From Dehalococcoidales bacterium (GTDB lineage: Bacteria; Chloroflexota; Dehalococcoidia; Dehalococcoidales; RBG-16-60-22), in the NCBI GenBank assembly GCA_016783105.1, contig JADHXF010000001.1, positions 44,937 through 108,936 on the forward strand: a DNA stretch of 64,000 bases, read 5' to 3'. The translations under genes were made by a program, and so were the position numbers. The stretch's first letter is position 1, and every line of letters starts with the position of its first letter. The notes under the pieces are model-generated. The model was given only the letters and a program-made list of their open reading frames with translations. It had not been told where the DNA came from and did no database searches. Below are positions 45,524-53,852 of this stretch, one piece after another.

Positions 45524-45727
45524 ATGCCAACTCTTGATGTGACGAAATCGTTTGGTGCGACCTTAAGGGTAAATTGTGAAGGTAGAAGTGTTGGATTTAG
45601 AGTGGTGTACGATTCAGGACGTAACTTCCCGTTCGGTTCATTGTGGGTGACAGCACGAGAATGGGACAGACTAGTAGCTTGGGTTGAATTGCAGCGCAAA
45701 GAGGAAGCGTTAAAAGAAGCCAAATAG
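45524..45727 (+). CDS. Small protein of unknown function
   Basis: 67 residues with GGGGGG 6 nt before the ATG. The sequence (MPTLDVTKSFGATLRVNCEG and on) is beta-rich with a C-terminal charged helix (LQRKEEALKEAK). No family is recognised. Its local composition is AT-richer than the flanking core genes, which may indicate recent acquisition. Confidence 0.5.
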   Translation: MPTLDVTKSFGATLRVNCEGRSVGFRVVYDSGRNFPFGSLWVTAREWDRLVAWVELQRKEEALKEAK

Positions 45728-45759
45728 AGGAAAAGCCTACAGATAAAAGGGAGTTTAAG

Positions 45760-45840
45760 AGGGGCGAAGCCCCTGGGGGAAATCCCCCTGATTCCCCCTT
45801 TGGCAAAGGGGGAGAACTTCTCCCTTTCTTAAAGGGAGAG
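45760..45840. repeat. Array of four adjacent hairpins
   Basis: Four inverted repeats lie end to end: AGGGGC-GAA-GCCCCT (45760-45774); GGGGG-AAAT-CCCCC (45775-45788); a 9-bp stem TCCCCCTTT/AAAGGGGGA (45793-45813); and CTCCCTTT/AAAGGGAG (45820-45838). The array lies between the orphan gene ending at 45727 and proS. It resembles dispersed palindromic repeats and could act as a bidirectional terminator or RNA stabiliser. Confidence 0.75.
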
Positions 45841-45907
45841 CGAGAGGGATTTAAACAGGGACACAGGGGGTAAGGTAGAAAAACTAAATATACTGGAGTA
45901 TTAATCT

Positions 45908-47608
45908 ATGCGTCTATCACAGCTATTCGGCAAGACACAGCGGGAGATACCGTCCGAGGCGGACACGGCCAGCCACCAGCTTTTACTGCGGGCGGGGATG
46001 ATAATGCAGGTGGCGGCGGGGGTCTATTCCTATATGCCGCTGGGGTGGCGGGTGCTGAAAAAGATTGAGAACATAATACGTGAGGAGATGGACAACGCCG
46101 GCGGGCAGGAACTGGCCATGCCCGTGCTCCAGCCCGTTGAGCTCTGGCAGCAGACAGGGAGAGACCAGTCCTTCGGCAAGGGGCTTTTCACCCTGCTCGA
46201 CCGACGGGAACGCACCCTGGTGCTGGGGCCGACCCATGAGGAAGTGCTCACCCAGATGGTCAGCCACCACGTGCAGAGCTACCGCGACCTGCCAAAGCTG
46301 CTCTACCAGATTCAAACAAAATTCCGCGACGAACCAAGGCCGCGCGGCGGGCTGATAAGGGTGCGCGAGTTCATCATGAAAGACCTCTACAGCTTCGACG
46401 TGGGCGAGGACGAGCTGGACGTGAGCTACCAGAAGATGGTACAGGCCTACCGGAATATCTACGACCGCTGTGCACTGCCGGCGCTGTTTATTGAGGCGGA
46501 CAGCGGGGCCATCGGCGGCAAGGACTCCCACGAGTTCATGCTCATCGCCGAGAACGGCGAGGACGAGGTCATCTGCTGTGATAGCTGCGAGTACTCGGCC
46601 AATGCCGAAAAAGCAATCAGCGTCAAGAGACAGATAAAGCCGGAAAAGCCGCAGCCGCTTGGGGAAGTGGCCACTCCTGGCATGAAGACTATCGAGGAAC
46701 TGGCTAATTTCCTCAAAGTGCCCAAAGACCACACCCTGAAGGCGGTCTTTTACGTTGCCGATGGTCAGGTGGTCTTCGCCATGATACGGGGCGATCTTGA
46801 CGTCAACGAGGTGAAGCTGCAAAGGCTGCTGAAATGCACCGACCTGCACCTGGCCACCGAGGACGAGGTCAGCAAGGCGGGCATCTCCGCCGGCTATGCC
46901 TCGCCGATGGGCCTGAAAGGCATAAAGATTGTGGCTGACGACTCGGTAACCGAGGGCATCAACTTCGTCGCCGGAGGCAACAAGCCGGATATACATATAA
47001 AGAACGTCAACTACCCGCGCGACTTCAAAGCGGACATCGTCGCCGATATCGCCCGGGTCGGGGAGGGGGACGCCTGCCCGAAATGCGGCGGAATGTTGAA
47101 ATCGATGCAGGGGATTGAAATCGGGCACGTTTTCAAGCTGGGCACCTTCCTCAGCAACGCCCTTGGCGCCAACTTCGTCGATGAAAAGGGAGACTCTCGA
47201 CCCATTATCATGGGCTGTTACGGGATAGGGCTGGGCAGATTGCTGGCGGCCGCCGTTGAGCACTACCACGACGACAAGGGCATCATCTGGCCGCTGTCCA
47301 TCGCACCTTATCAGGTCTATCTCTGCCCGCTCTACCGCGAGGGCACGAACGTGGCGGAGGCCGCCGAGAAACTGTATAGCGAACTGCAATCGGCCGGCCT
47401 TGAAGTGCTCTTTGACGACCGTGAGGAGTCCCCCGGCGTAAAATTCAATGACGCCGACCTTCTGGGGATACCGTTGAGGGTAACCGTCGGCCCGCGCACC
47501 CTGCAAAACAGCAATGTCGAGGTTAAGTGGCGGGCGGAAAAAGAGGCGGCGCTGGTGCCTGTCGCCGAGGCGGTGGCCAGAGTGAAAGAACTTGTTAAAG
47601 CAAGGTGA
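45908..47608 (+). CDS. proS: Prolyl-tRNA synthetase, bacterial type
   Basis: Class II synthetase charging tRNA-Pro, 566 residues. RLSQLFGKTQREIPSEAD opens the protein. Motif 2 is in QTKFRDEPRPRGGLIRVREF, the editing insertion (INS domain) occupies about 225-385 (FLKVPKDHTLKAVFY), and motif 3 is in GCYGIGLGRLLAAAVEHYHD. The C-terminal anticodon domain begins LSIAPYQVYLCPLY. The window shows no leader T-box; the hairpin array lies 68 bp upstream. Confidence 0.97.
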   Translation: MRLSQLFGKTQREIPSEADTASHQLLLRAGMIMQVAAGVYSYMPLGWRVLKKIENIIREEMDNAGGQELAMPVLQPVELWQQTGRDQSFGKGLFTLLDRRERTLVLGPTHEEVLTQMVSHHVQSYRDLPKLLYQIQTKFRDEPRPRGGLIRVREFIMKDLYSFDVGEDELDVSYQKMVQAYRNIYDRCALPALFIEADSGAIGGKDSHEFMLIAENGEDEVICCDSCEYSANAEKAISVKRQIKPEKPQPLGEVATPGMKTIEELANFLKVPKDHTLKAVFYVADGQVVFAMIRGDLDVNEVKLQRLLKCTDLHLATEDEVSKAGISAGYASPMGLKGIKIVADDSVTEGINFVAGGNKPDIHIKNVNYPRDFKADIVADIARVGEGDACPKCGGMLKSMQGIEIGHVFKLGTFLSNALGANFVDEKGDSRPIIMGCYGIGLGRLLAAAVEHYHDDKGIIWPLSIAPYQVYLCPLYREGTNVAEAAEKLYSELQSAGLEVLFDDREESPGVKFNDADLLGIPLRVTVGPRTLQNSNVEVKWRAEKEAALVPVAEAVARVKELVKAR

Positions 47609-47619
47609 GGTAGTACAAA

Positions 47620-49101
47620 ATGGCGCTGATGACGCCGGAGCAGTTTGAAGAGAGCCTGAAGAAGCGTAAACCGCGTGTCTTCATGAACGGTAAAAAGGTG
47701 GCCAGTGTCCTCGAGAACCGGAACACCCGCACCGTGGTAGAGGCCAACAAGGCCAGCTACGCCTGGGCTTTAGACCCGAAGTATAAAGACATTATGACCT
47801 GCTATTCACCGCTGGTTGATGAAATCGTCAACCGCTATACCTGGGTGAGCGCCAGTGTTGACGACCTTATCAAGAAAGCTGAGGCGGGGACCTTCACCGC
47901 CGAGATGCTCGGGACGTGCATCTACCGCTGCGTGGGTTATGACACCTTCCATGCCCTGGCCAGCACTACCTGGGAGATAGACCGCGACCTCAACACCGAA
48001 TACCACAACAGGTTTCTGGAATACCTGAAGGTGGTGCAGCGTCAGGACTTATCTGTGGCTGGCGCCCTCACCGAGCCAAGGGGTGTGAGAAATCAGAAGA
48101 CGCTGGAGTGGTCGGACCCGTACCTGTCTTTAAAGGTGGTGGACAAAAATAAGGACGGCATTGTGGTGCGGGGGGCGAAAATCAACATCAGTGGCGCCTA
48201 TGCCAGCCACGAGCTGGTCGTGCTGCCTCAAGCGGCCCACTTTGAAGGCGAGGAAGATTATGCCGTTGCCTTTGCCACTCCCACCGATGCCACAGGCATT
48301 ACTTATATCTGCCAGTACACGCCTTACTCCGCGGAGAGGGAACTCGCGGAAGACCTTGAGGAACTGGGCAACCCGGTTTTCGGCCAGCGCGAGACCTCGA
48401 TGGTCGTCTTCGATAATGTATTTGTGCCCTGGGAACGCGTTTTTCACTGCGGTGAGTACCGGTATTCCGGCAAGCTGGTGGCCCGCTTTGCCCGTACGCA
48501 CCGCATGACCTGCGGCGGGACGTGCAAGGTGGGTTTCATGAACCAGATTATCGGTGCATCGAGGCTGATTCAGGAGTACAAGGGGCTGGAGAAAGCATCC
48601 CACATCAACGAACAGCTGGCGGAGATGGTGGTGCTGCGGGAGACGAGTCGGGCCTGTGGCCTGGAGGCAGCCCGCCGCGGCACTGAGGAGCCTCTCGGCT
48701 CAGGCGTCTTCCTGCCCGATGAGCTCATGGGCAACGTGGCCAAGCTCAATGTCTGCAATGCTTTCTGGCGGGTGATGGCGCTCGCTGGCGATATCGGCGG
48801 CGGGCTGATTGTTACCATGCCCTCGTTGAAGGAGCTTAAAAATCCAGAGGTTAAGGGCTACGTTGAGGAGTTCTACCGCTTCGGCTCGGAAGAGCCGACG
48901 GAAAACATATTGAAAGTTACCAAACTTCTCCAGAACTGGACAGCGGGGCTGCACGGGGTGGGTACCTGGCATGGTGCCGGGCCGGTACAGACTCAGAAAA
49001 TCATGCTGCAGCGTGTCATCAACTACGACCACGAGAAAGAGCTGGTCAGGAAGCAGTTGCAGCTCAAAGAAAAGGACGAGAGACCAAAAACTGAGGGCTA
49101 G
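47620..49101 (+). CDS. 4-hydroxyphenylacetate 3-hydroxylase / 4-hydroxybutyryl-CoA dehydratase family protein
   Basis: 493-residue flavoprotein-fold enzyme. The radical dehydratase of Clostridium aminobutyricum binds a 4Fe-4S cluster through Cys99, Cys103, His292 and Cys299. Here Cys100 and Cys104 (GTCIYRCVGYD) match, and His294 with Cys298 or Cys302 (THRMTCGGTCKVG) lies in the equivalent region, which favours a 4-hydroxybutyryl-CoA dehydratase or vinylacetyl-CoA isomerase over an aromatic hydroxylase. The substrate is not proven. It is 11 bp from proS and overlaps convergent pheT by 4 nt, an odd context for a catabolic enzyme. Confidence 0.82.
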   Translation: MALMTPEQFEESLKKRKPRVFMNGKKVASVLENRNTRTVVEANKASYAWALDPKYKDIMTCYSPLVDEIVNRYTWVSASVDDLIKKAEAGTFTAEMLGTCIYRCVGYDTFHALASTTWEIDRDLNTEYHNRFLEYLKVVQRQDLSVAGALTEPRGVRNQKTLEWSDPYLSLKVVDKNKDGIVVRGAKINISGAYASHELVVLPQAAHFEGEEDYAVAFATPTDATGITYICQYTPYSAERELAEDLEELGNPVFGQRETSMVVFDNVFVPWERVFHCGEYRYSGKLVARFARTHRMTCGGTCKVGFMNQIIGASRLIQEYKGLEKASHINEQLAEMVVLRETSRACGLEAARRGTEEPLGSGVFLPDELMGNVAKLNVCNAFWRVMALAGDIGGGLIVTMPSLKELKNPEVKGYVEEFYRFGSEEPTENILKVTKLLQNWTAGLHGVGTWHGAGPVQTQKIMLQRVINYDHEKELVRKQLQLKEKDERPKTEG

Positions 49102-51503
49102 CCGCGCAGGGTGGCGCCCAGTTGCTGGGCCAACTTCTTCAGGATTTGCTCCTGGACCTTGTTTGCTTCTTTATCAGTCAGGGTGTGGGTGGGCGACTGG
49201 TAGGTGATGCGGTAGGCGAGCGACTTCTTTCCTGCGGGCACTTGCTTCCCCGAATAAACATCGAAAATGACGGTGTCTTTCACCAGGGGGAAGCCTCTGA
49301 TGATATCAACCACCTGCTGGTGGCTGACGCCGACATCAACAATCAAAGCGATGTCCCTGACCGTGGCCGGGAAGCGAGGTATTGGCTGGAACATGCGGTG
49401 TCCGGTCGTAAAGGGCAGCAGTTCCGTTACGTTGAGTTCAAAAAGGTAAACCGCTTCCGCGAGGTCAAAGGCTTCCGTCACCTTGGGATGCAGCTCCCCG
49501 ATGACGCCAATCTCCTTGTCATTGATGGCAATGGCGGCCTGATGCGCCGGGTGAAAGCTTTCATCATTGCCTGGTTTGAAGCCGGCGGGAATGCCTAATT
49601 TGCTGAACAGTCTCTCCAGCGCTGCCTTGGCATCGAAGAAGCCCAGTTGTCCTCCATCGCCGAGCCAGGATATATCGTTTCTGGACCCGCTGAGCAGTCC
49701 GCACAGTACCTCGGGTTCATCGGGCAGCTCGTTTGCCTTTGGCAGGTAAATCTTACCGAGTTCAAACAATCGAATACCAGCTTCTTCGTGCCTGCGGTTT
49801 GCGACCAGGGCTGCCAGCAGATTGGCCCGCAGAGTGGGCCGCAGATACTCCTGCTCCGCGGTCATAGGATTGGCCAAGCGGGCCGGCATCGGTGCTACTT
49901 GCTGGGTTTGCGGCCGGAACCTGCGCAGCATTTCCAGGCTGCTCAGGGAATAGGTCAGTGCCTCCTGAAAGCCGTAGCCGACGAGGGTGTCCTTTATCTT
50001 ACGCTCCAGGTCGAGGAGGGGCGACGGACTGTGCGGCGGTATCGACTGGCTCAGCGTGGTCATCGGGATTTTATCATAGCCGATGATGCGGGCGACTTCT
50101 TCAATGAGGTCAACTTCCTGTGTTATATCGCTGCGCCAGTAGGGGGTGGTAACTTTTGTCTCGGTGCTTGAGGCACCGGGCTGGCATTCGAATCCCAGTG
50201 AGGTCAGGGCTTTGGTTATCTGGTCGACGGTGAATTTCGCCCCGAGAACCTGTTTTGACCGTTCGGTGGAAATCATTACCGGTTCCGGCTCCTGTTTACC
50301 CGGATAGGCGTCTGCCACGCCCCTGGCGGCCTGGCCGCCGCCAAGCTGCACTATCAATTGTGTGGCCCTTTTCAGGGCGGGCATGGTCAGCCCGGGGCGG
50401 ATGCCCCGCTCGAAGCGCATGCAGGCTTCACTGGGCAGGGACAGGTGCTGGCCGGTATAATGAATGCTGGCCGGGTTGAAATTGGCCGCCTCCAGGAGGA
50501 TAGAGGTCGTACCTTCCGTGACCTCGCTGTTGGCACCGCCCATCACGCCGGCAATGGCCACGGCACGCTCGGCATCGGCAATGACCAGCATGTTTCGGGT
50601 AAGATTGCGTTCCGCTCCATCCAGGCTGGTAATGGTTTCACCCTCGGTGGCCCGGCGGACGATGATTTTTCTGCCCCTGATAAGCTCGTAGTCAAAGGCG
50701 TGCAGCGGCTGTCCCAACTCGAGCATGACGTAGTTGGTGACGTCGACCACGTTATTGATGGGGCGCATGCCGCAGGCAAGCAATCTCTGCTGCATCCACT
50801 GTGGTGATTCACCGATTTTGACTCCCGTGATGAGGCTGGCGCAGTACCTGGGGCACAGGTCAGCATCGATGATTTCCACCGCGATGTGCTGGTCAATTGG
50901 CGTACCTGCTTCCTCATAAGCTACCCCGGGGGTGTGCAGCTTCTGGTCGGTCAGTGCGGCTACCTCCCGGGCAATGCCGATAACGCAGAGGCAGTCCGGT
51001 CGGTTGGGTGTTATATCCAGGTCAAGAATAACGTCTCCAAGGTAATTGGCCAGAGGCATGCCCATCGGGGCGTCAGCGGACAGCACCAGTATTTCCGTAT
51101 GGTTATCCGAGATACCGAGTTCTTTTTCCGAGCAGACCATACCGCTCGATTCGACGCCGCGGATTTTGGCTGGCTTTAATTTGGCTATCTCCCCGGTGTG
51201 CCCGTCGATAAGCTCGGCGCCGACGCGGGCAAAAGCGATTTTATCGCCGACGTTAAGGTTCGGCGCACCGCAGACCACAGTCTGTTGTTCGGTACCGATG
51301 TCAACCGTGGGCAGCCGGAGGCGGTCGGCGTTGGGGTGGGGATTGACTGCCGCAATCTGGCCGACCACAATATTATCCCACGTACCACCGATTGCCTGTA
51401 CTCCCTTGGCCTCAGTCCCGGCCATGGTCAGCCGGTCCGCCACCTCTTTTGGCGGCAGATTGATGTCAACGAATTCCCGGAGCCACTTGAGTGTAACTTT
51501 CAT
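49098..51503 (-). CDS. pheT: Phenylalanyl-tRNA synthetase beta subunit
   Basis: 801 residues with the full bacterial beta-subunit order: B1/tRNA-binding domain (VVGQIAAVNPHPNADRLRLP, about 40-150), B3/B4 editing domain (PINNVVDVTNYVMLELGQPL), B5, the catalytic-like core, and the C-terminal FDX-anticodon-binding domain ending DKEANKVQEQILKKLAQQ. It works as an alpha2-beta2 tetramer with PheS, whose gene lies 9 bp upstream. Confidence 0.96.
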   Translation of the reverse strand: MKVTLKWLREFVDINLPPKEVADRLTMAGTEAKGVQAIGGTWDNIVVGQIAAVNPHPNADRLRLPTVDIGTEQQTVVCGAPNLNVGDKIAFARVGAELIDGHTGEIAKLKPAKIRGVESSGMVCSEKELGISDNHTEILVLSADAPMGMPLANYLGDVILDLDITPNRPDCLCVIGIAREVAALTDQKLHTPGVAYEEAGTPIDQHIAVEIIDADLCPRYCASLITGVKIGESPQWMQQRLLACGMRPINNVVDVTNYVMLELGQPLHAFDYELIRGRKIIVRRATEGETITSLDGAERNLTRNMLVIADAERAVAIAGVMGGANSEVTEGTTSILLEAANFNPASIHYTGQHLSLPSEACMRFERGIRPGLTMPALKRATQLIVQLGGGQAARGVADAYPGKQEPEPVMISTERSKQVLGAKFTVDQITKALTSLGFECQPGASSTETKVTTPYWRSDITQEVDLIEEVARIIGYDKIPMTTLSQSIPPHSPSPLLDLERKIKDTLVGYGFQEALTYSLSSLEMLRRFRPQTQQVAPMPARLANPMTAEQEYLRPTLRANLLAALVANRRHEEAGIRLFELGKIYLPKANELPDEPEVLCGLLSGSRNDISWLGDGGQLGFFDAKAALERLFSKLGIPAGFKPGNDESFHPAHQAAIAINDKEIGVIGELHPKVTEAFDLAEAVYLFELNVTELLPFTTGHRMFQPIPRFPATVRDIALIVDVGVSHQQVVDIIRGFPLVKDTVIFDVYSGKQVPAGKKSLAYRITYQSPTHTLTDKEANKVQEQILKKLAQQLGATLRG

Positions 51504-51512
51504 CTTACAATG

Positions 51513-52553
51513 CTAAAACTGTCTCAAGAACCTGAGGTCGTTGCCGTAAAACAGCCGGATATCGTCAATGCCGTAGCGGAGCATGGGCAGCCGCTCGATG
51601 CCGATGCCGAAGGCAAAGCTGCTGTATTCTTCAGGGTCGATGCCGCCCCGCCTCAGCACTGCAGGATGGGTCATGCCAGCGCCGAGTATTTCAATCCAGC
51701 CGCTGTACCCGCAAAGGCGGCAACCTTTTCCATTGCAGGTCAGGCACTCAATAGCCATCTCCACGCCGGGCTCGACGAAGGGGAAGAAATCGCAGCGGAA
51801 ACGCACCTTTCTTTCCTCGCCGAAAAAGCGGCGGGCGAACTCGTAGAGCGTCCCTTTCAGATCGGCCATGGTGATGCCCTTGTCCACGGCCAGGCCGTCA
51901 ATCTGGTAGAACATGGGAAGGTGGGTGGCATCCGTGGCCTCGTAGCGATATACCCTACCCGGCTCTATTACCCTTATCGGCGGTGTCATTTTCTCGATGA
52001 CGCGAGCGGTTACCGCCGTGGTGTGGGTGCGGAGGAGCATGTTGTGATCGCCGCTCTCCGTCTTGGGCTCTACCCAGCAGGTTGATAGGGTGTCGCGGGA
52101 GGGGTGTTCGTCCGGGATATTCAGGGCCTCGAAGTTGTAGTAGTCCCACTCCACGTCCGGGCCTCCGGCTATCTGGAACCCCATGGAAACAAAAATATTT
52201 AAAATTTCATTGAGGGTCTGCGTTATCGGGTGCAGGCGACCGTTCGGCAGGGGACGACCGGGCAGGGAAATATCAAGGATTTCCTTCTGTGCCCCGGAGA
52301 CTAATCGCGCTTCGCGCAGCGCCTGCTTTTTCTCCTGCAGCTCGCTTTCCAGGTCAGTTTTGACCTGATTGGCCCGGGCACCAGCCGACTTTCTCTCTTC
52401 GAGAGGCAATGCGGCCAGGTTGCGTAAAATAGAGGTCAGGGAGCTTTTCTTGCCAAGGTAACGAACCCGCCATAACTCCAGCTCTTTTACGTCCTGTATC
52501 TTGCCCAGTTCCTGGAGTGCCTGTTTTTTCAGTTCGTCAAGCTGCTGCATCAT
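51513..52553 (-). CDS. pheS: Phenylalanyl-tRNA synthetase alpha subunit
   Basis: Catalytic subunit of 346 residues. A coiled N-terminal arm contacts tRNA. The class II core shows [20 protein letters not shown], motif 2 ([20 protein letters not shown]) and motif 3 ([20 protein letters not shown]). An unusual feature is a pair of CxxC knuckles ([16 protein letters not shown]) before motif 3, known from other PheS sequences. It belongs to the infC-rpmI-rplT-pheS-pheT unit. Confidence 0.96.
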   Translation of the reverse strand: MMQQLDELKKQALQELGKIQDVKELELWRVRYLGKKSSLTSILRNLAALPLEERKSAGARANQVKTDLESELQEKKQALREARLVSGAQKEILDISLPGRPLPNGRLHPITQTLNEILNIFVSMGFQIAGGPDVEWDYYNFEALNIPDEHPSRDTLSTCWVEPKTESGDHNMLLRTHTTAVTARVIEKMTPPIRVIEPGRVYRYEATDATHLPMFYQIDGLAVDKGITMADLKGTLYEFARRFFGEERKVRFRCDFFPFVEPGVEMAIECLTCNGKGCRLCGYSGWIEILGAGMTHPAVLRRGGIDPEEYSSFAFGIGIERLPMLRYGIDDIRLFYGNDLRFLRQF

Positions 52554-52626
52554 TTTCCCGCCGTGGTCTTTCCCCTGGTATGGGAGGATAAATGAAGGGG
52601 AGGTGGTAAATGCCGGTTGTTCCGCT

Positions 52627-52986
52627 TTAAACCTGGGCTTTCTCTTTGGCGGTGTTGACCAGATTCTGGAAAGCCTCTGGCTCTCTCACTGCCATTTCGG
52701 CCAGCATCTTCCGGTTTAGGCCAGCGCCGGACCTCTTCAGCAGGTTCATAAACTGACCATACTTCAAGCCCTGACCACGGCTGGCGGCATTGATGCGCAA
52801 AATCCACAGCCTTCTCATATCGCCCTTGCGCTCGCGGCGGTGCTGGTAGGCGTAGCTCAGGGAATGCAGCATCGCCTCGTGAGCACGGCGATAGAGGGTA
52901 TGACGGGATGCCCTCTGTCCCTTGGTCATGGCGAGCAGCTTTTTGTGCCGGTGGTGGGTGGTAACCCCTCTCTTCACTCGTGGCAA
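52627..52986 (-). CDS. rplT: 50S ribosomal protein L20
   Basis: Early 50S assembly protein and the translational repressor of infC-rpmI-rplT in E. coli and B. subtilis. [40 protein letters not shown] and [16 protein letters not shown] are typical. Length is 119 residues. It is followed by a 73-bp gap before pheS with no clear terminator. Confidence 0.97.
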   Translation of the reverse strand: MPRVKRGVTTHHRHKKLLAMTKGQRASRHTLYRRAHEAMLHSLSYAYQHRRERKGDMRRLWILRINAASRGQGLKYGQFMNLLKRSGAGLNRKMLAEMAVREPEAFQNLVNTAKEKAQV

Positions 52987-53002
52987 AGAACTATCCTCCT
53001 AT

Positions 53003-53206
53003 CTAGCCAACCCCGTAGGGAATCAGTCTTTTAATTCTGGTTCGGTCAGCGGCATGCAGCTCAACCTTGCTATCGAAAAGCCCCTTTACCCGCTTGGCCT
53101 TGCGCCTTCGCAGGTGGCTTTTCGGGCCTTTGACCCGCATGATTTTGCCGCTGCCGGTAATATAGAAGCGACTTTTCGCGCCTTTATGGGTTTTCAACTT
53201 TGGCAT
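53003..53206 (-). CDS. rpmI: 50S ribosomal protein L35
   Basis: 67-residue basic protein of the 50S subunit. MPKLKTHKGAKSRFYITGSG and HLRRRKAKRVKGLFDSK match the family. Its start overlaps the end of infC by 23 nt, consistent with translational coupling. Confidence 0.95.
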   Translation of the reverse strand: MPKLKTHKGAKSRFYITGSGKIMRVKGPKSHLRRRKAKRVKGLFDSKVELHAADRTRIKRLIPYGVG

Positions 53207-53747
53207 CTTGACTTTCCTTTATCTCTTCTCTGGCTTTCGGTTTCGCAAGCGGTGTCAGAATGATATTCAAACGTTTCCCCTCCATGATCGGATTTCTCTC
53301 CATCGAGGCGTTCTCGTTAAGTGTCTCCGTCATCCGTTTTATAAGCCGCAAGCCCAGTTCCGGATGGGTTATTTCACGCCCCCGGAAGAGCACCGTTACC
53401 TTTACTTTATCGCCGTCAGCCAGCAGCTTTCGTGCGGTTCTGGCTTTAGCTTCGAAATCATGGTTGCCAATCTTCGGTCGCAGCCGTATCTCCCTGAGCA
53501 AGGAGACCTTCTGGTTTTTTCTCATCTCCTGTTCTTTTTTGGCCTGCTGATACTTGTACTTGCCATAGTCCAGCAGGCGACATACCGGGGGAACGGTGGC
53601 CGGGGCGACCTCAACCAAGTCAAGGTCGTGCTTTCTGGCAACCTCCTGCGCCTGACTCAAGGGCATAATTCCTAACTGCTCCCCCTTTTCCCCCACAACA
53701 CGAACTTCCTGAGCTCTGATCATCTGGTTGATGCGCAGCTGTTTAAT
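53184..53747 (-). CDS. infC: Translation initiation factor IF-3
   Basis: IF-3 keeps the 30S subunit free and checks the initiator codon. INQMIRAQEVRVVGEKGEQL is the N-domain signature and the C-domain shows RFRGREITHPELGLRLIKRM. The start is uncertain. GTG 53774 would lie upstream of the strong GAGGAGG (53762-53768), placing the ribosome-binding site inside the gene. In frame after it, ATA (53750) and ATT (53747) lie 11 and 14 nt away, with AAGGA 4 nt before the ATT. Because infC often starts with AUU for self-regulation, ATT 53747 is preferred here. The product would have 187 residues. Confidence 0.9.
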   Translation of the reverse strand: MKQLRINQMIRAQEVRVVGEKGEQLGIMPLSQAQEVARKHDLDLVEVAPATVPPVCRLLDYGKYKYQQAKKEQEMRKNQKVSLLREIRLRPKIGNHDFEAKARTARKLLADGDKVKVTVLFRGREITHPELGLRLIKRMTETLNENASMERNPIMEGKRLNIILTPLAKPKAREEIKESQDAKVENP

Positions 53748-53793
53748 TATGTCCTTAAATACCTCCTCAAACACAGGTGTTCTACGTTGAAAA

Positions 53794-53822
53794 ACTATAG
53801 CATATTATAAGTCAATAATCAA
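53794..53822 (-). promoter_or_regulatory. Promoter of the infC-rpmI-rplT-pheST unit
   Basis: On the minus strand TTGATT (53817-53822) and TATAGT (53794-53799) are separated by 17 nt. Transcription would start near 53787, giving a leader of about 40 nt to the ATT start. Confidence 0.65.
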
Positions 53823-53852
53823 CTTCAGGGAATACTGAACTACCTTATCCCG

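Noticed and set aside
45760..45840. CRISPR array
   Set aside because: The four palindromes differ in sequence and have no equal spacers; no cas gene is present.
45741..45850. Insertion sequence
   Set aside because: No transposase frame, and no target-site duplication was recognised around the hairpins.
45983..47506. 507-codon open frame on the minus strand, antisense to proS
   Set aside because: It lies wholly opposite a complete prolyl-tRNA synthetase and has no family pattern; long antisense frames are expected in GC-rich genes.
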